Positions 1 to 5,322 of a DNA stretch of 8,703 nt are shown in pieces. This DNA is from Candidatus Aenigmatarchaeota archaeon (lineage in GTDB: Archaea > Aenigmatarchaeota > Aenigmatarchaeia > QMZP01 > JACQNV01): assembly GCA_016202865.1 (NCBI GenBank), contig JACQNV010000049.1:1-8703 (forward strand), in the 5' to 3' direction. The stretch's first letter is position 1. Every line of letters begins with the position of its first letter. Position numbers and translations under genes: made by a program. The notes under the pieces were generated by a model, which ran no database searches, was not told where the DNA came from, and saw only the letters and a list, made by a program, of their open reading frames with translations.

Positions 1-119
1 CGTCTAGTCCGGTCAAGGATCTTGGACTTTCGATTGCACTATTGAAAGTGTTGAGTTGGTTTAAGCCAACAATGAAAAAAAGAAAACCAATGACCCGGGT
101 TCAAATCCCGGCGGGAGCA
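1..119 (+). tRNA. tRNA-Glu (anticodon UUC), intron-containing, 5' end outside the window
   Basis: The first base is tRNA position 9, so eight 5' bases are missing. The D stem (2-5 with 17-20) encloses a loop containing GG at 11-12. The anticodon stem begins TTGGA (22-26), followed by loop C-T-TTC-G, giving anticodon UUC at 29-31. A 52-nt insertion follows position 37. The 3' half carries CCAA (87-90), a short variable region, a T arm with CCGGG (95-99), loop TTCAAAT and CCCGG (107-111), the 3' acceptor strand CGGGAGC (112-118) and discriminator A119. The T arm and anticodon region match archaeal tRNA-Glu. No CCA is encoded, so a CCA-adding enzyme must finish the end. After splicing, position 31 (A26) faces position 39 (A86), an A-A mismatch at the top of the anticodon stem. 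Identity is secure; the exact splice points are likely but not certain. Confidence 0.88.
33..84 (+). other. tRNA-Glu intron, canonical position 37/38, 52 nt
   Basis: A strict 3-4-3 bulge-helix-bulge can be drawn. The central helix pairs C27-T30 with A79-G82 (four Watson-Crick pairs), the 5' bulge is C31 G32 / A33 and the 3' bulge is A83 A84 / A85, which places cleavage after 32 and after 84. Inside the intron are two small hairpins: CACT (37-40) with AGTG (47-50), and GTTGG (55-59) with CCAAC (66-70). An A-rich run at 75-81 forms one side of the central helix. The helix on the intron side of the BHB is short (T34-A78, T35-A77). An alternative pairing of 28-36 with 70-77 would compete with the BHB. 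Confidence 0.72.
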
Positions 120-124
120 TTAAG

Positions 125-131
125 TTTTTTT
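125..131 (+). terminator. oligo-T run after tRNA-Glu
   Basis: Seven consecutive T residues begin 6 bases past the tRNA 3' end. Archaeal RNA polymerase terminates at such T tracts, so this probably ends at least part of the tRNA-Glu transcripts. The downstream ribH start is only 10 bases further on and shows no TATA box at the expected distance, so some read-through into ribH is plausible. Confidence 0.4.
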
Positions 132-140
132 GGATAGTAT

Positions 141-551
141 ATGTCAAATAAAATTGCAGTTGTGTTGGGCTCTTTCCACAAAAAAGAAGCTGAGATAATG
201 CTTCAGGAAGCTAGAAAGGTTGCAAAGGAAAATAGCCTAGAAATTACACAAGAGGTTTGGGTTCCTGGCTCAATGGAGAAGCCTCTGGCTGTTAAAAGAA
301 TTTTAAAATCAGGTAAGGTCGACGGTATAGCTGTTTTGGGGATCATAGAAAGGGGTGAAACAAAACACGGTCTGGTCATGGGTCACTCTGTTATTTCTGC
401 ACTGATTGACCTGCAACTTGAATTTATGAAACCGATAGGAATTGGGATTCTCGGTCCAGAAATACTTCCAGACCAAATACAACCAAGATTAAAACCATAT
501 GCTAAAGGCGCTGTTTTGGCTGTTAAGGAGATGCTTCAACAAGGCAGGTAA
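141..551 (+). CDS. ribH: 6,7-dimethyl-8-ribityllumazine synthase, archaeal type
   Basis: This 136-residue protein condenses 5-amino-6-ribitylamino-uracil with 3,4-dihydroxy-2-butanone 4-phosphate to give 6,7-dimethyl-8-ribityllumazine, the penultimate step of riboflavin synthesis, in the cytoplasm as a multimer. Family landmarks visible are Phe12 in GSFHK near the substrate pocket, the PGSMEKPLAVK segment (42-52), the GETKH motif with the presumed catalytic His76, the KPIGIGILGPE strand (97-107), and Gln-Ile-Gln-Pro-Arg (112-116), whose arginine would bind the phosphate. Length is normal for the archaeal family. The Asp that commonly follows the catalytic His is Gly77 here. The ATG at 141 is the only reasonable start. 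No other riboflavin gene lies in the window, and the gene sits 21 bases after tRNA-Glu without a clear promoter of its own. Family assignment is confident. Confidence 0.93.
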   Translation: MSNKIAVVLGSFHKKEAEIMLQEARKVAKENSLEITQEVWVPGSMEKPLAVKRILKSGKVDGIAVLGIIERGETKHGLVMGHSVISALIDLQLEFMKPIGIGILGPEILPDQIQPRLKPYAKGAVLAVKEMLQQGR

Positions 552-559
552 TAGTTCGG

Positions 560-624
560 TTTATAAAAATAGTTACAGTTGATGAGTTTTTGGGGATTGT
601 TGGTTGCTGAAGTTGTTTTTATTT
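560..624 (+). promoter_or_regulatory. candidate TATA boxes ahead of the HTH-protein gene
   Basis: Two AT-rich boxes lie between ribH and the next gene: TTTATAAAAA at 560-569 and TTTTTATTTA at 614-623. The first fits the archaeal TATA consensus better and would start RNA near 590, giving a 40-55 base leader. The second would start RNA at about 644, exactly at the ATG, giving a leaderless message like those suggested elsewhere in the window. Which one is used cannot be decided from sequence. Confidence 0.4.
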
Positions 625-643
625 ATGCGTGTTAAATGAGGAT

Positions 644-1666
644 ATGATAGCGGCTTTTGTTGAAGGTGTTCTAGGATATTTGGACGTGAGTGAGAAGGAG
701 CGGAGGTCTGTTTGTGATTATCTTGTCCCCAGACTTCAGAGGGAGGATGAAAAAGACCAGGAAAAAATCTACAGAAGAGTGACCAATTGGATAGATGTTA
801 TTAGGACTCCAAGACCAGAAAGGAATCACTGGCACCTGGAGCATCGTGATGGAGATGGTAAGGTGTTTGTTTCCTTGGGCTCTGAAGACAATAATTTACA
901 AGTTTTGTTTAACGGCCAAAATACAGAAAAAACTATCATGGTTTCAGAAGCATTAGATGTCCTTAAGTCGAGGCTTGATGACCTTGATTTTAAATTATTA
1001 CAACAGTTGTTTTCGCGCGTTGATGGAGAATTAGCACTCTCTCTCTCTGGGGATCGGCTAGCTGAAAACGCAGAGTTAATACAGAGTAGAATTAGGGAGC
1101 TGGCACAAACATATGAAAGAGACGGGAGAATAGTTATCCCTAGAAGACCAATTATCCACATTGAGTTTAATCCACTTTATGTAAAGTATGGAAGGAGACG
1201 ATATAATGGAAACCCGCTTGCTTTTTTCTTGCAACATCAAGACGTATATGGCGAGATGAGCAGGGGACAGCTTCGAAACTTTGATCCTGGTTTATATCAC
1301 ACATTAAGAAGGCAAGGATTGTTGCAAAAAGCAATACCAGAAATATATTTGGACAGGCCAACAAGGACTCATACACTTCCAAAAGAAGAACAGCAGAGAA
1401 TAGCGCAAAAACTGGCAGAAAATAATGGTTTTGTTGCAAAAACCGCAAAAGATTTGGGATATGACCCGAACACTGTAAAAAAATATGGTAAGGTTAATGG
1501 TGTCCAACTTGTTGACCGCTCAAACCAACCTTTAGAAGACGCTCAAGTGGCCGAAATAATGTCCGCATTTCCAGTTTATGATGGCTCTGCGTATAGGGCC
1601 TCAAGACACCTTCCTTACTCATATTCAGCAATATACAAAAGATGGAAAAGAGCTGGGTTAATTTAA
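644..1666 (+). CDS. uncharacterised protein with C-terminal helix-turn-helix region, probable DNA-binding
   Basis: Product of 340 residues from ATG 644; a GTG at 629 would add five residues. ATG is preferred because a possible TATA box at 614-623 would place the RNA start there. I do not recognise the N-terminal half, which is charged and rich in predicted helices, without signal peptide or membrane segment. Around residues 190-235 a segment with NPLAFFLQHQ and MSRGQLRNFDPGLY looks like a small helical module. Two helix-turn-helix-like units follow: residues about 249-285 (QRIAQKLAE, AKTAKDLGYDPNTVKKYGK) and about 299-340 (VAEIMSAF, YRASRHLPYSYSAIYKRWKRAGL), each with the small-residue turn and basic recognition helix typical of transposase- or regulator-like HTH folds. 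The paired units suggest extended DNA contact. It could be a transcription regulator or a DNA-recognition protein of mobile origin, but no nuclease or recombinase catalytic motif is visible. Confidence 0.78.
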   Translation: MIAAFVEGVLGYLDVSEKERRSVCDYLVPRLQREDEKDQEKIYRRVTNWIDVIRTPRPERNHWHLEHRDGDGKVFVSLGSEDNNLQVLFNGQNTEKTIMVSEALDVLKSRLDDLDFKLLQQLFSRVDGELALSLSGDRLAENAELIQSRIRELAQTYERDGRIVIPRRPIIHIEFNPLYVKYGRRRYNGNPLAFFLQHQDVYGEMSRGQLRNFDPGLYHTLRRQGLLQKAIPEIYLDRPTRTHTLPKEEQQRIAQKLAENNGFVAKTAKDLGYDPNTVKKYGKVNGVQLVDRSNQPLEDAQVAEIMSAFPVYDGSAYRASRHLPYSYSAIYKRWKRAGLI

Positions 1667-1686
1667 TCAGTTAGTCAAACTTTCAC

Positions 1687-1695
1687 TTTATAAAT
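1687..1695 (+). promoter_or_regulatory. TATA box of tRNA-Leu
   Basis: TTTATAAAT is a near-perfect archaeal TATA box. Its centre lies about 31 bases before the first base of the tRNA, so RNA would begin at or a few bases before the mature 5' end. It may also supply transcription for the glycosylase-like gene and nop5 downstream, which show no TATA boxes of their own. Confidence 0.75.
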
Positions 1696-1740
1696 AGTCT
1701 ACTGCTATTATTTCTAATATTGCGGGGGTACCCAAGTCAG

Positions 1741-1822
1741 CCCTTCTTTCCCGAAAGAAGTGTTGAGATCCCAAGAAAGGGTTTACTCATACACTCGGTT
1801 AATAAGAAGGTGTGTGGAATTG
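1741..1822 (+). other. tRNA-Leu intron 1, in the D loop, about 82 nt
   Basis: The insertion splits the D loop between G15 and G19. Block 1 ends near AAGTCAG and block 2 resumes near GGCCAAAGGG, so boundaries could shift by two or three bases (for example 1739-1820). The intron contains a strong hairpin, CTTCTTT (1743-1749) with AAAGAAG (1754-1760) closing loop CCCG, and a second helix, CATACAC (1788-1794) with GTGTGTG (1810-1816), including one G-U. I find no strict BHB; the register chosen gives three of four central pairs (A1735-T1820, T1737-A1818, C1738-G1817) and a G-A mismatch. That an insertion exists is certain from the tRNA fold; its exact ends are inferred. Confidence 0.7.
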
Positions 1823-1875
1823 GCCAAAGGGGCTGGGCTTAGGACCCAGTGCTTTAGTAGCTTCGCAGGTTCGAA

Positions 1876-1966
1876 AAATCGCCAAGACCTTCTGATCCAA
1901 AAACCGGTAATAGGGGGATCAGGAGGAGCTTCAAACTGAGGGGGATGTGCCCCCGCGGTTCAGGAA
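1876..1966 (+). other. tRNA-Leu intron 2, in the T loop at position 59/60, 91 nt
   Basis: Cutting after A1875 and A1966 restores the T loop TTCGAAT between GCAGG and CCTGC. The flanks fit a 3-4-3 BHB: bulge AA/A (1874-1876), central segment TTCG (1870-1873) opposite CAGG (1961-1964), bulge AA/T (1965-1967), and an intron-side helix AATCGC (1877-1882) with GCGGTT (1955-1960). The central helix is weak: two G-U pairs, one C-A mismatch and one G-C. The intron interior forms an 11-pair arm (1888-1898 with 1916-1926) and a GGGGG/CCCCC hairpin (1940-1944, 1950-1954), giving a three-way junction. Archaeal tRNA introns at 59/60 are known but uncommon. Confidence 0.8.
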
Positions 1967-1989
1967 TCCTGCCTCCCGCATTTCCAATT

Positions 1990-2667
1990 ATGTCCACACT
2001 TGAAGATGTTTGGAAAGAGATAGACAGCTGCTCTTTTTGTAAAAGCGAAAGCAACCAGCTACAGCACATTTTGGGTGCAGGCGAAACAAAAAACCCAGAG
2101 CTGATGATAGTTTTTATAAACCCCACAGCCAGGAATATCAGTTCGCACAGGGGTTGGAAAGGTTTAAGGTTCCCGTTTATAGGGAGGAAGAGGCCTTGGG
2201 ACATTTTTGAAAAGGCCGAATGGATAGATAAAAATTTACTTCAAGAAATAAACACAAATGAGAATAATTGGTCTTACGAGTTTACACAAAAGGTCTTGGA
2301 TTATTTGAAGGATAGGAAATTATATCTAACGAACATTGTGAAATGTACTGGCAGCGACGCGAGATTGCCTACAATTTCAAAAATAAACTCTCAATTACAT
2401 TTGTTTCATAAGGAATTAGAACTGGTAAACCCAAAGTTAATAGTCAGCTTTGGTTTGTTACCAACTCAAGCTTTGCTAAAACAAGATGTTAAGATGTCAG
2501 AACTTTACAGAGAAACCACTAAATCTCGGCAACCAAAATTCTATGACTGTACAGTTAACAGAAAGAAATACAAAGTTTTCCCGTGTTACTATCCTATAGG
2601 GAGGGGTAATCCCAAAAGGGCTTTGGATATGATTGGCTATTTAAATTCCTATCTATCAAATCAATAG
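1990..2667 (+). CDS. uracil-DNA glycosylase superfamily protein, atypical
   Basis: A 225-residue cytoplasmic protein resembling the iron-sulfur uracil-DNA glycosylases (families 4/5), which remove uracil from DNA. Visible features are Cys14-X2-Cys17 near the N-terminus, the core strand MIVFINPTARN (39-49) at the place of the usual GExPG motif A, PFIGRKRPW (62-70), the strand LYLTNIVKC (111-119) with a third cysteine, KLIVSFG (149-155), and PCYYPIGRGNP (198-208) at the place of the usual HPS-type motif B. The fourth cluster cysteine expected some 16 residues after Cys119 appears replaced (Gln135), and the motif B histidine is Tyr. Activity and cluster binding are therefore uncertain. The start is ATG 1990, 9 bases after the tRNA; an upstream in-frame ATG at 1945 lies inside the tRNA intron and is rejected. 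It is 7 bases ahead of nop5, suggesting a shared transcript. Confidence 0.82.
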   Translation: MSTLEDVWKEIDSCSFCKSESNQLQHILGAGETKNPELMIVFINPTARNISSHRGWKGLRFPFIGRKRPWDIFEKAEWIDKNLLQEINTNENNWSYEFTQKVLDYLKDRKLYLTNIVKCTGSDARLPTISKINSQLHLFHKELELVNPKLIVSFGLLPTQALLKQDVKMSELYRETTKSRQPKFYDCTVNRKKYKVFPCYYPIGRGNPKRALDMIGYLNSYLSNQ

Positions 2668-2674
2668 TTATCTT

Positions 2675-3730
2675 ATGAAAGCTTACATAGCGACAAACTT
2701 CATCGGCGTATTTGCATTTGATGGTAACAAGAATACGCTAACCTATGTACTTTTTCAGAAAAACCCGCTAGAAGTTGCGAAAAAGTTAAAGGAGTCTGGA
2801 CTTTTGGAAGAGGAGAAGAAGGTAATAGAGGACCTTAAAAATTCCAACTATAAGGAGGTTGTTCTGGAGAAAACAGCTACTGTAGAAGGGATAAATTGCA
2901 TACAGGAAAAAAACCATATTGGAGTAAAAGTTTTGAACGATCAATTTAGAAAGCTTGCATTGGATCTCGGATTTGCTCCAAACCAGCAAGATCTTAACCA
3001 GTTTTTGAGCAAGGTTAATATAGAAATTAACAAGCTGCAGCTGCAAAAACCGAAAAAAGACAGGATCATAATGAGCGTTATAGGTGTGATAGATGAGCTG
3101 GATAAATCAACAAACACATTTACAGAGAGGCTTAAGGAGTGGTATGGGTTTCACTCGCCTGAAATTGTGAGGGCAATACAGTCAAATGAAAAGTTTGTAG
3201 AGCTTATTTCAAAATATGGTCACAGGGATAATGTTAAAGATGAGAAAATAAAAACAAAGAGCTTTTCCGGAGCAGATTTGGGAAAGGAAGATGTTGAAGC
3301 ACTACAAAACCTGGCTTCCAATCTTGTAAACTGTTATAATTTAAGGGAAAATCTTGCAAAATATTTGGAAAAAATAACAAAGGAGACAATACCTAATCTT
3401 TCTGCTATTGCCGGTTCTTTGCTGGCTTCCAGAATTTTACAGCTCGCAGGCGGCTTGGATAAAATTGCGAGGATGCCATCATCTACAATCCAATTATTGG
3501 GCGCAGAAAAATCATTGTTCAGGCACTTGAAGGGTCAGGGGAAAGCTCCAAAATACGGAGTTTTGTTTGCTCACCCAGCAATACAAAAGGCACCAAACGA
3601 TAAGAAGGGCAAGATAGCTAGGTTAATCGCTGCAAAATTGAGCCTGGCTGCAAGAATTGATGCTTATTCTGAAAGGGATGATGGCGAGAAGATGAAAAAG
3701 GAATTGGATGACCAAATAAAGAAGGTATAG
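2675..3730 (+). CDS. nop5: Nop5, core scaffold of the archaeal box C/D sRNP
   Basis: This 351-residue protein is the archaeal counterpart of Nop56/Nop58. It bridges L7Ae on the guide RNA and fibrillarin, so that rRNA or tRNA targets are 2'-O-methylated. Residues 1 to about 115 form the N-terminal domain that binds fibrillarin. The middle, about 120-235, is helical and would form the coiled-coil dimer. The NOP domain occupies about 236-335, with ETIPNLSAIAGSLLASRIL, GLDKIARMPSS, the signature GAEKSLFRHLKG (276-287), PKYGVLFAHP (292-301) and a basic stretch contacting RNA. A lysine-rich tail ends the protein, as in the family, but is short. It lies 7 bases after the glycosylase-like gene. Its stop codon is 2 bases from the end of the convergent lipoprotein gene. 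flpA, often the adjacent gene, is 4 kb downstream. Assignment is very secure. Confidence 0.95.
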   Translation: MKAYIATNFIGVFAFDGNKNTLTYVLFQKNPLEVAKKLKESGLLEEEKKVIEDLKNSNYKEVVLEKTATVEGINCIQEKNHIGVKVLNDQFRKLALDLGFAPNQQDLNQFLSKVNIEINKLQLQKPKKDRIIMSVIGVIDELDKSTNTFTERLKEWYGFHSPEIVRAIQSNEKFVELISKYGHRDNVKDEKIKTKSFSGADLGKEDVEALQNLASNLVNCYNLRENLAKYLEKITKETIPNLSAIAGSLLASRILQLAGGLDKIARMPSSTIQLLGAEKSLFRHLKGQGKAPKYGVLFAHPAIQKAPNDKKGKIARLIAAKLSLAARIDAYSERDDGEKMKKELDDQIKKV

Positions 3731-3732
3731 TT

Positions 3733-5241
3733 TCATGGCGTGCAGGTAATATCATACAAACTATTTTCGGCGCTAAATCCGTCTGCAACCTTTTCTACGA
3801 GTATCTTGTGTTTGAATTCGCATCTACAGGAACCTGTTTCTCCAGACACTTCTGCAATAAATGCATCGTCTCTCTTGTAACTGCCCAATATTGACTTTGC
3901 CAGATTTGATCTTGGCCAGTCTGACCATGTGATCCTGTCATGAAAGTGTAGTTTCAAGCTATTAGGTTTATTGAAATCGTCATCTCCATACTCCTCGCCG
4001 CTAAATGGGTATCGTCCGTTTGGCGCAGTTGGATTTTCCCTCATTCCTGGCTCGAATCCTGGTATGTGACCGTTGAAATGCACAGTTTCGTTTCTCCCAT
4101 TTGGAAATATGTGCTCTATTGTTGACTTGACTTTCTGGCCTTCTGTACACGCATCTGGATCGCCCTCAATCTCAGCGGCGACTTCAAGTGAAAAACCAAT
4201 CTTTATTGTTGTATCTGTTTCCTCCTTTAGGGAGCCTAACTTAAGTTTTCCCGGTCTCACCTCACCACTCTGTTTGACATAACCATCATATTGTTCGGAC
4301 TCTCCTTCTGTCCTTACCTGCATCGATTTGCAGCCGCATGTTGTTTTGCAGGGCTTGCCGTCATCTGCCTGACCTTCTGGTAAAAATTTGATGTTTATGT
4401 TGGCAAATCTTTTGCCGTTGTTATTGGCTAAAACCAAGCTATTACAACCTTGTTGCAGTTCAAAGTTGTTTGATATTTTGGCTGTGTAGATACTGCCTTC
4501 CTTTTGGTCTCTCCACGCAGAGTACATGTCCATGTTGCTGCCTGTCCAACTAAATGCTTTGTTGCCATTCACAAAAAAGTCGAGGCTGTTCTCGCTTTCC
4601 AGGAAACCGTTGATGGAATTTTTATACGCTAGATCAATTATTATGTGTGGATTGCTGGTTTTGACAACATCCCCATCTTTGATTGGATTTTCGCCCGTCT
4701 GCTCAAAGGTGGAGAAAGATGAAGAGCTGACACCAATGGAATTGTCTATTGCCACAGATTGTGTGTCGCTTACTAGGCTTGTCCCGTCTTTATAATTTAC
4801 CGTCAATCTCAGTTTATAGTCACCGTTATCTACTGCTGTTGTATCCCAAATAATGTCAGCATCGCTTCTAAGTCCGCGCTTGTAGCCTTCTATTGGTTTC
4901 CAGTTTGAACCATCTGCAGAATATTCAAAACTAAAAGTGTCGACAGGTTTGCCTGTGAAATCTTCGCCTATTAAAATGTATTTTCCCTGAATTTTTGTGT
5001 TTGCTGCAAATACTGGTTTGTCAGAGGGGTAATTAACTTTTGTTAGTGTGGTTTTTGCGACTGTGGGTGTTGGTTGGCTTGTTTGGTAATTTGTTTGTGT
5101 GGGTTCATTTGTCTGATTAATCTGTACTATATTTGATGGTGTGGTTGCCTGGACAGTATTTGATGGTGTGGTTACTGCTGGTTGGGTAGCACACCCCGAA
5201 AATAAGATTAGGACAGCGATAAGAAGGATGAGCTTTTTCAT
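3733..5241 (-). CDS. predicted lipoprotein with Ig-like region and cysteine-bearing C-terminal domain
   Basis: A 502-residue exported protein of unknown function. The signal peptide is short (MKK, then a hydrophobic stretch) and ends in a lipobox, FSGC, with Cys17 the likely lipidation site. Residues 18-65 are a Thr/Gln/Pro/Asn-rich linker holding a nine-residue repeat (TTPSNTVQA, TTPSNIVQI), typical of extracellular spacers. Residues about 70-167 look like an Ig/fibronectin-like beta domain (FSFEYSADGSNWKPI, WDTTAVDNGDYKLRLTV), and about 185-290 may be a second beta domain. The C-terminal part (about 295-502) is distinct: CX3CXC at 298-304, Cys365, CXC at 472-474 and Cys500, with conserved-looking segments FSLEVAAEIEGDPDAC and RITWSDWPRSN. 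The cysteines could form disulfides or bind metal. I recognise no enzyme motif. The gene diverges from the beta-propeller lipoprotein and a TATA box at 5261-5270 would give a leaderless message. Confidence 0.88.
   Translation of the reverse strand: MKKLILLIAVLILFSGCATQPAVTTPSNTVQATTPSNIVQINQTNEPTQTNYQTSQPTPTVAKTTLTKVNYPSDKPVFAANTKIQGKYILIGEDFTGKPVDTFSFEYSADGSNWKPIEGYKRGLRSDADIIWDTTAVDNGDYKLRLTVNYKDGTSLVSDTQSVAIDNSIGVSSSSFSTFEQTGENPIKDGDVVKTSNPHIIIDLAYKNSINGFLESENSLDFFVNGNKAFSWTGSNMDMYSAWRDQKEGSIYTAKISNNFELQQGCNSLVLANNNGKRFANINIKFLPEGQADDGKPCKTTCGCKSMQVRTEGESEQYDGYVKQSGEVRPGKLKLGSLKEETDTTIKIGFSLEVAAEIEGDPDACTEGQKVKSTIEHIFPNGRNETVHFNGHIPGFEPGMRENPTAPNGRYPFSGEEYGDDDFNKPNSLKLHFHDRITWSDWPRSNLAKSILGSYKRDDAFIAEVSGETGSCRCEFKHKILVEKVADGFSAENSLYDITCTP
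5130..5173 (-). repeat. short direct repeat encoding the lipoprotein linker
   Basis: A 17-base unit occurs twice, at 5130-5146 and 5157-5173, with a 27-base period, so the reading frame is kept. It encodes the duplicated nine-residue Thr/Pro/Ser/Asn-rich linker unit just after the lipid-attachment cysteine. The two copies are identical at DNA level over the 17 bases, which suggests a recent duplication by slippage. Confidence 0.75.
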
Positions 5242-5260
5242 GTTTATACTATGGAATTGG

Positions 5261-5270
5261 AAATATAAAA
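5261..5270 (-). promoter_or_regulatory. TATA box of the minus-strand lipoprotein gene
   Basis: On the minus strand this reads TTTTATATTT. Its centre is about 25 bases before the ATG at 5241, so transcription would begin at or next to the start codon, making a leaderless mRNA. No Shine-Dalgarno sequence is visible before the ATG, which agrees with this. Confidence 0.6.
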
Positions 5271-5313
5271 ACTGGTTTCGAGCTTTCGGTTTTTACCTAA
5301 CAAAATAGATAGT

Positions 5314-5322
5314 GTTAATATA
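5314..5322 (+). promoter_or_regulatory. TATA box of the beta-propeller lipoprotein gene
   Basis: GTTAATATA on the plus strand is centred about 27 bases before ATG 5345. This fits a leaderless transcript starting at that ATG and argues against the upstream GTG at 5312, which would lie beneath the TATA box. It lies about 50 bases from the opposing TATA box of the divergent gene. Confidence 0.55.

Larger units (their letters stand above)
1722..1980 (+). tRNA. tRNA-Leu (anticodon UAG) with two introns
   Basis: Three separated blocks assemble into one type II tRNA of about 86 nt. Block 1 (1722-1740) holds acceptor GCGGGGG, T8, A9, D-stem CCC and AAG. Block 2 (1823-1875) holds the rest of the D loop, GGG (1829-1831) closing the D stem, the anticodon stem CTGGG/CCCAG (1833-1837, 1845-1849) around loop CTTAGGA with anticodon TAG (1840-1842), a variable arm with GCT/AGC (1851-1853, 1859-1861), and the first T-stem strand GCAGG (1865-1869) with loop bases TTCGAA. 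Block 3 (1967-1980) holds T60, CCTGC, the acceptor strand CTCCCGC and discriminator A. All stems pair; the acceptor includes one G-U. The long variable arm and UAG anticodon identify tRNA-Leu. No CCA is encoded. Standard tRNA searches may miss or misplace this gene because both the D and T loops are interrupted. Confidence 0.88.

Noticed and set aside
579..610. A possible box C/D guide RNA (TTGATGA at 579-585, CTGA at 607-610).
   Set aside because: The first C-box base is off consensus, the boxes are too close for two guides and no internal D'/C' boxes or terminal stem are visible.
826..1507. Minus-strand open frames of 67-111 codons inside the HTH-protein gene.
   Set aside because: They lie wholly antisense to a longer coherent frame, overlap each other and have low-complexity, shadow-like composition.
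1888..1954. The strong arms of the T-loop intron read as a possible independent small RNA or terminator.
   Set aside because: They sit inside a consistent intron fold between T-loop exons, and no T run follows the G5/C5 hairpin, so the intron explanation suffices.
1857..1961. The repeated GGTTC (1868-1872 and 1957-1961) read as attachment-site duplication from an element integrated into the tRNA.
   Set aside because: The repeat is only five bases, the insertion is too small to encode anything and the flanks fit an intron BHB.
1945..1989. An in-frame upstream ATG that would lengthen the glycosylase-like protein by 15 residues.
   Set aside because: The segment is the end of the tRNA-Leu T-loop intron plus the tRNA 3' exon. 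The ATG lies in a hairpin loop, and the family's N-terminal cysteine region starts properly from ATG 1990.
4073..4795. Short plus-strand frames inside the minus-strand lipoprotein gene.
   Set aside because: They are antisense shadows of a 502-codon gene with a clear lipobox.
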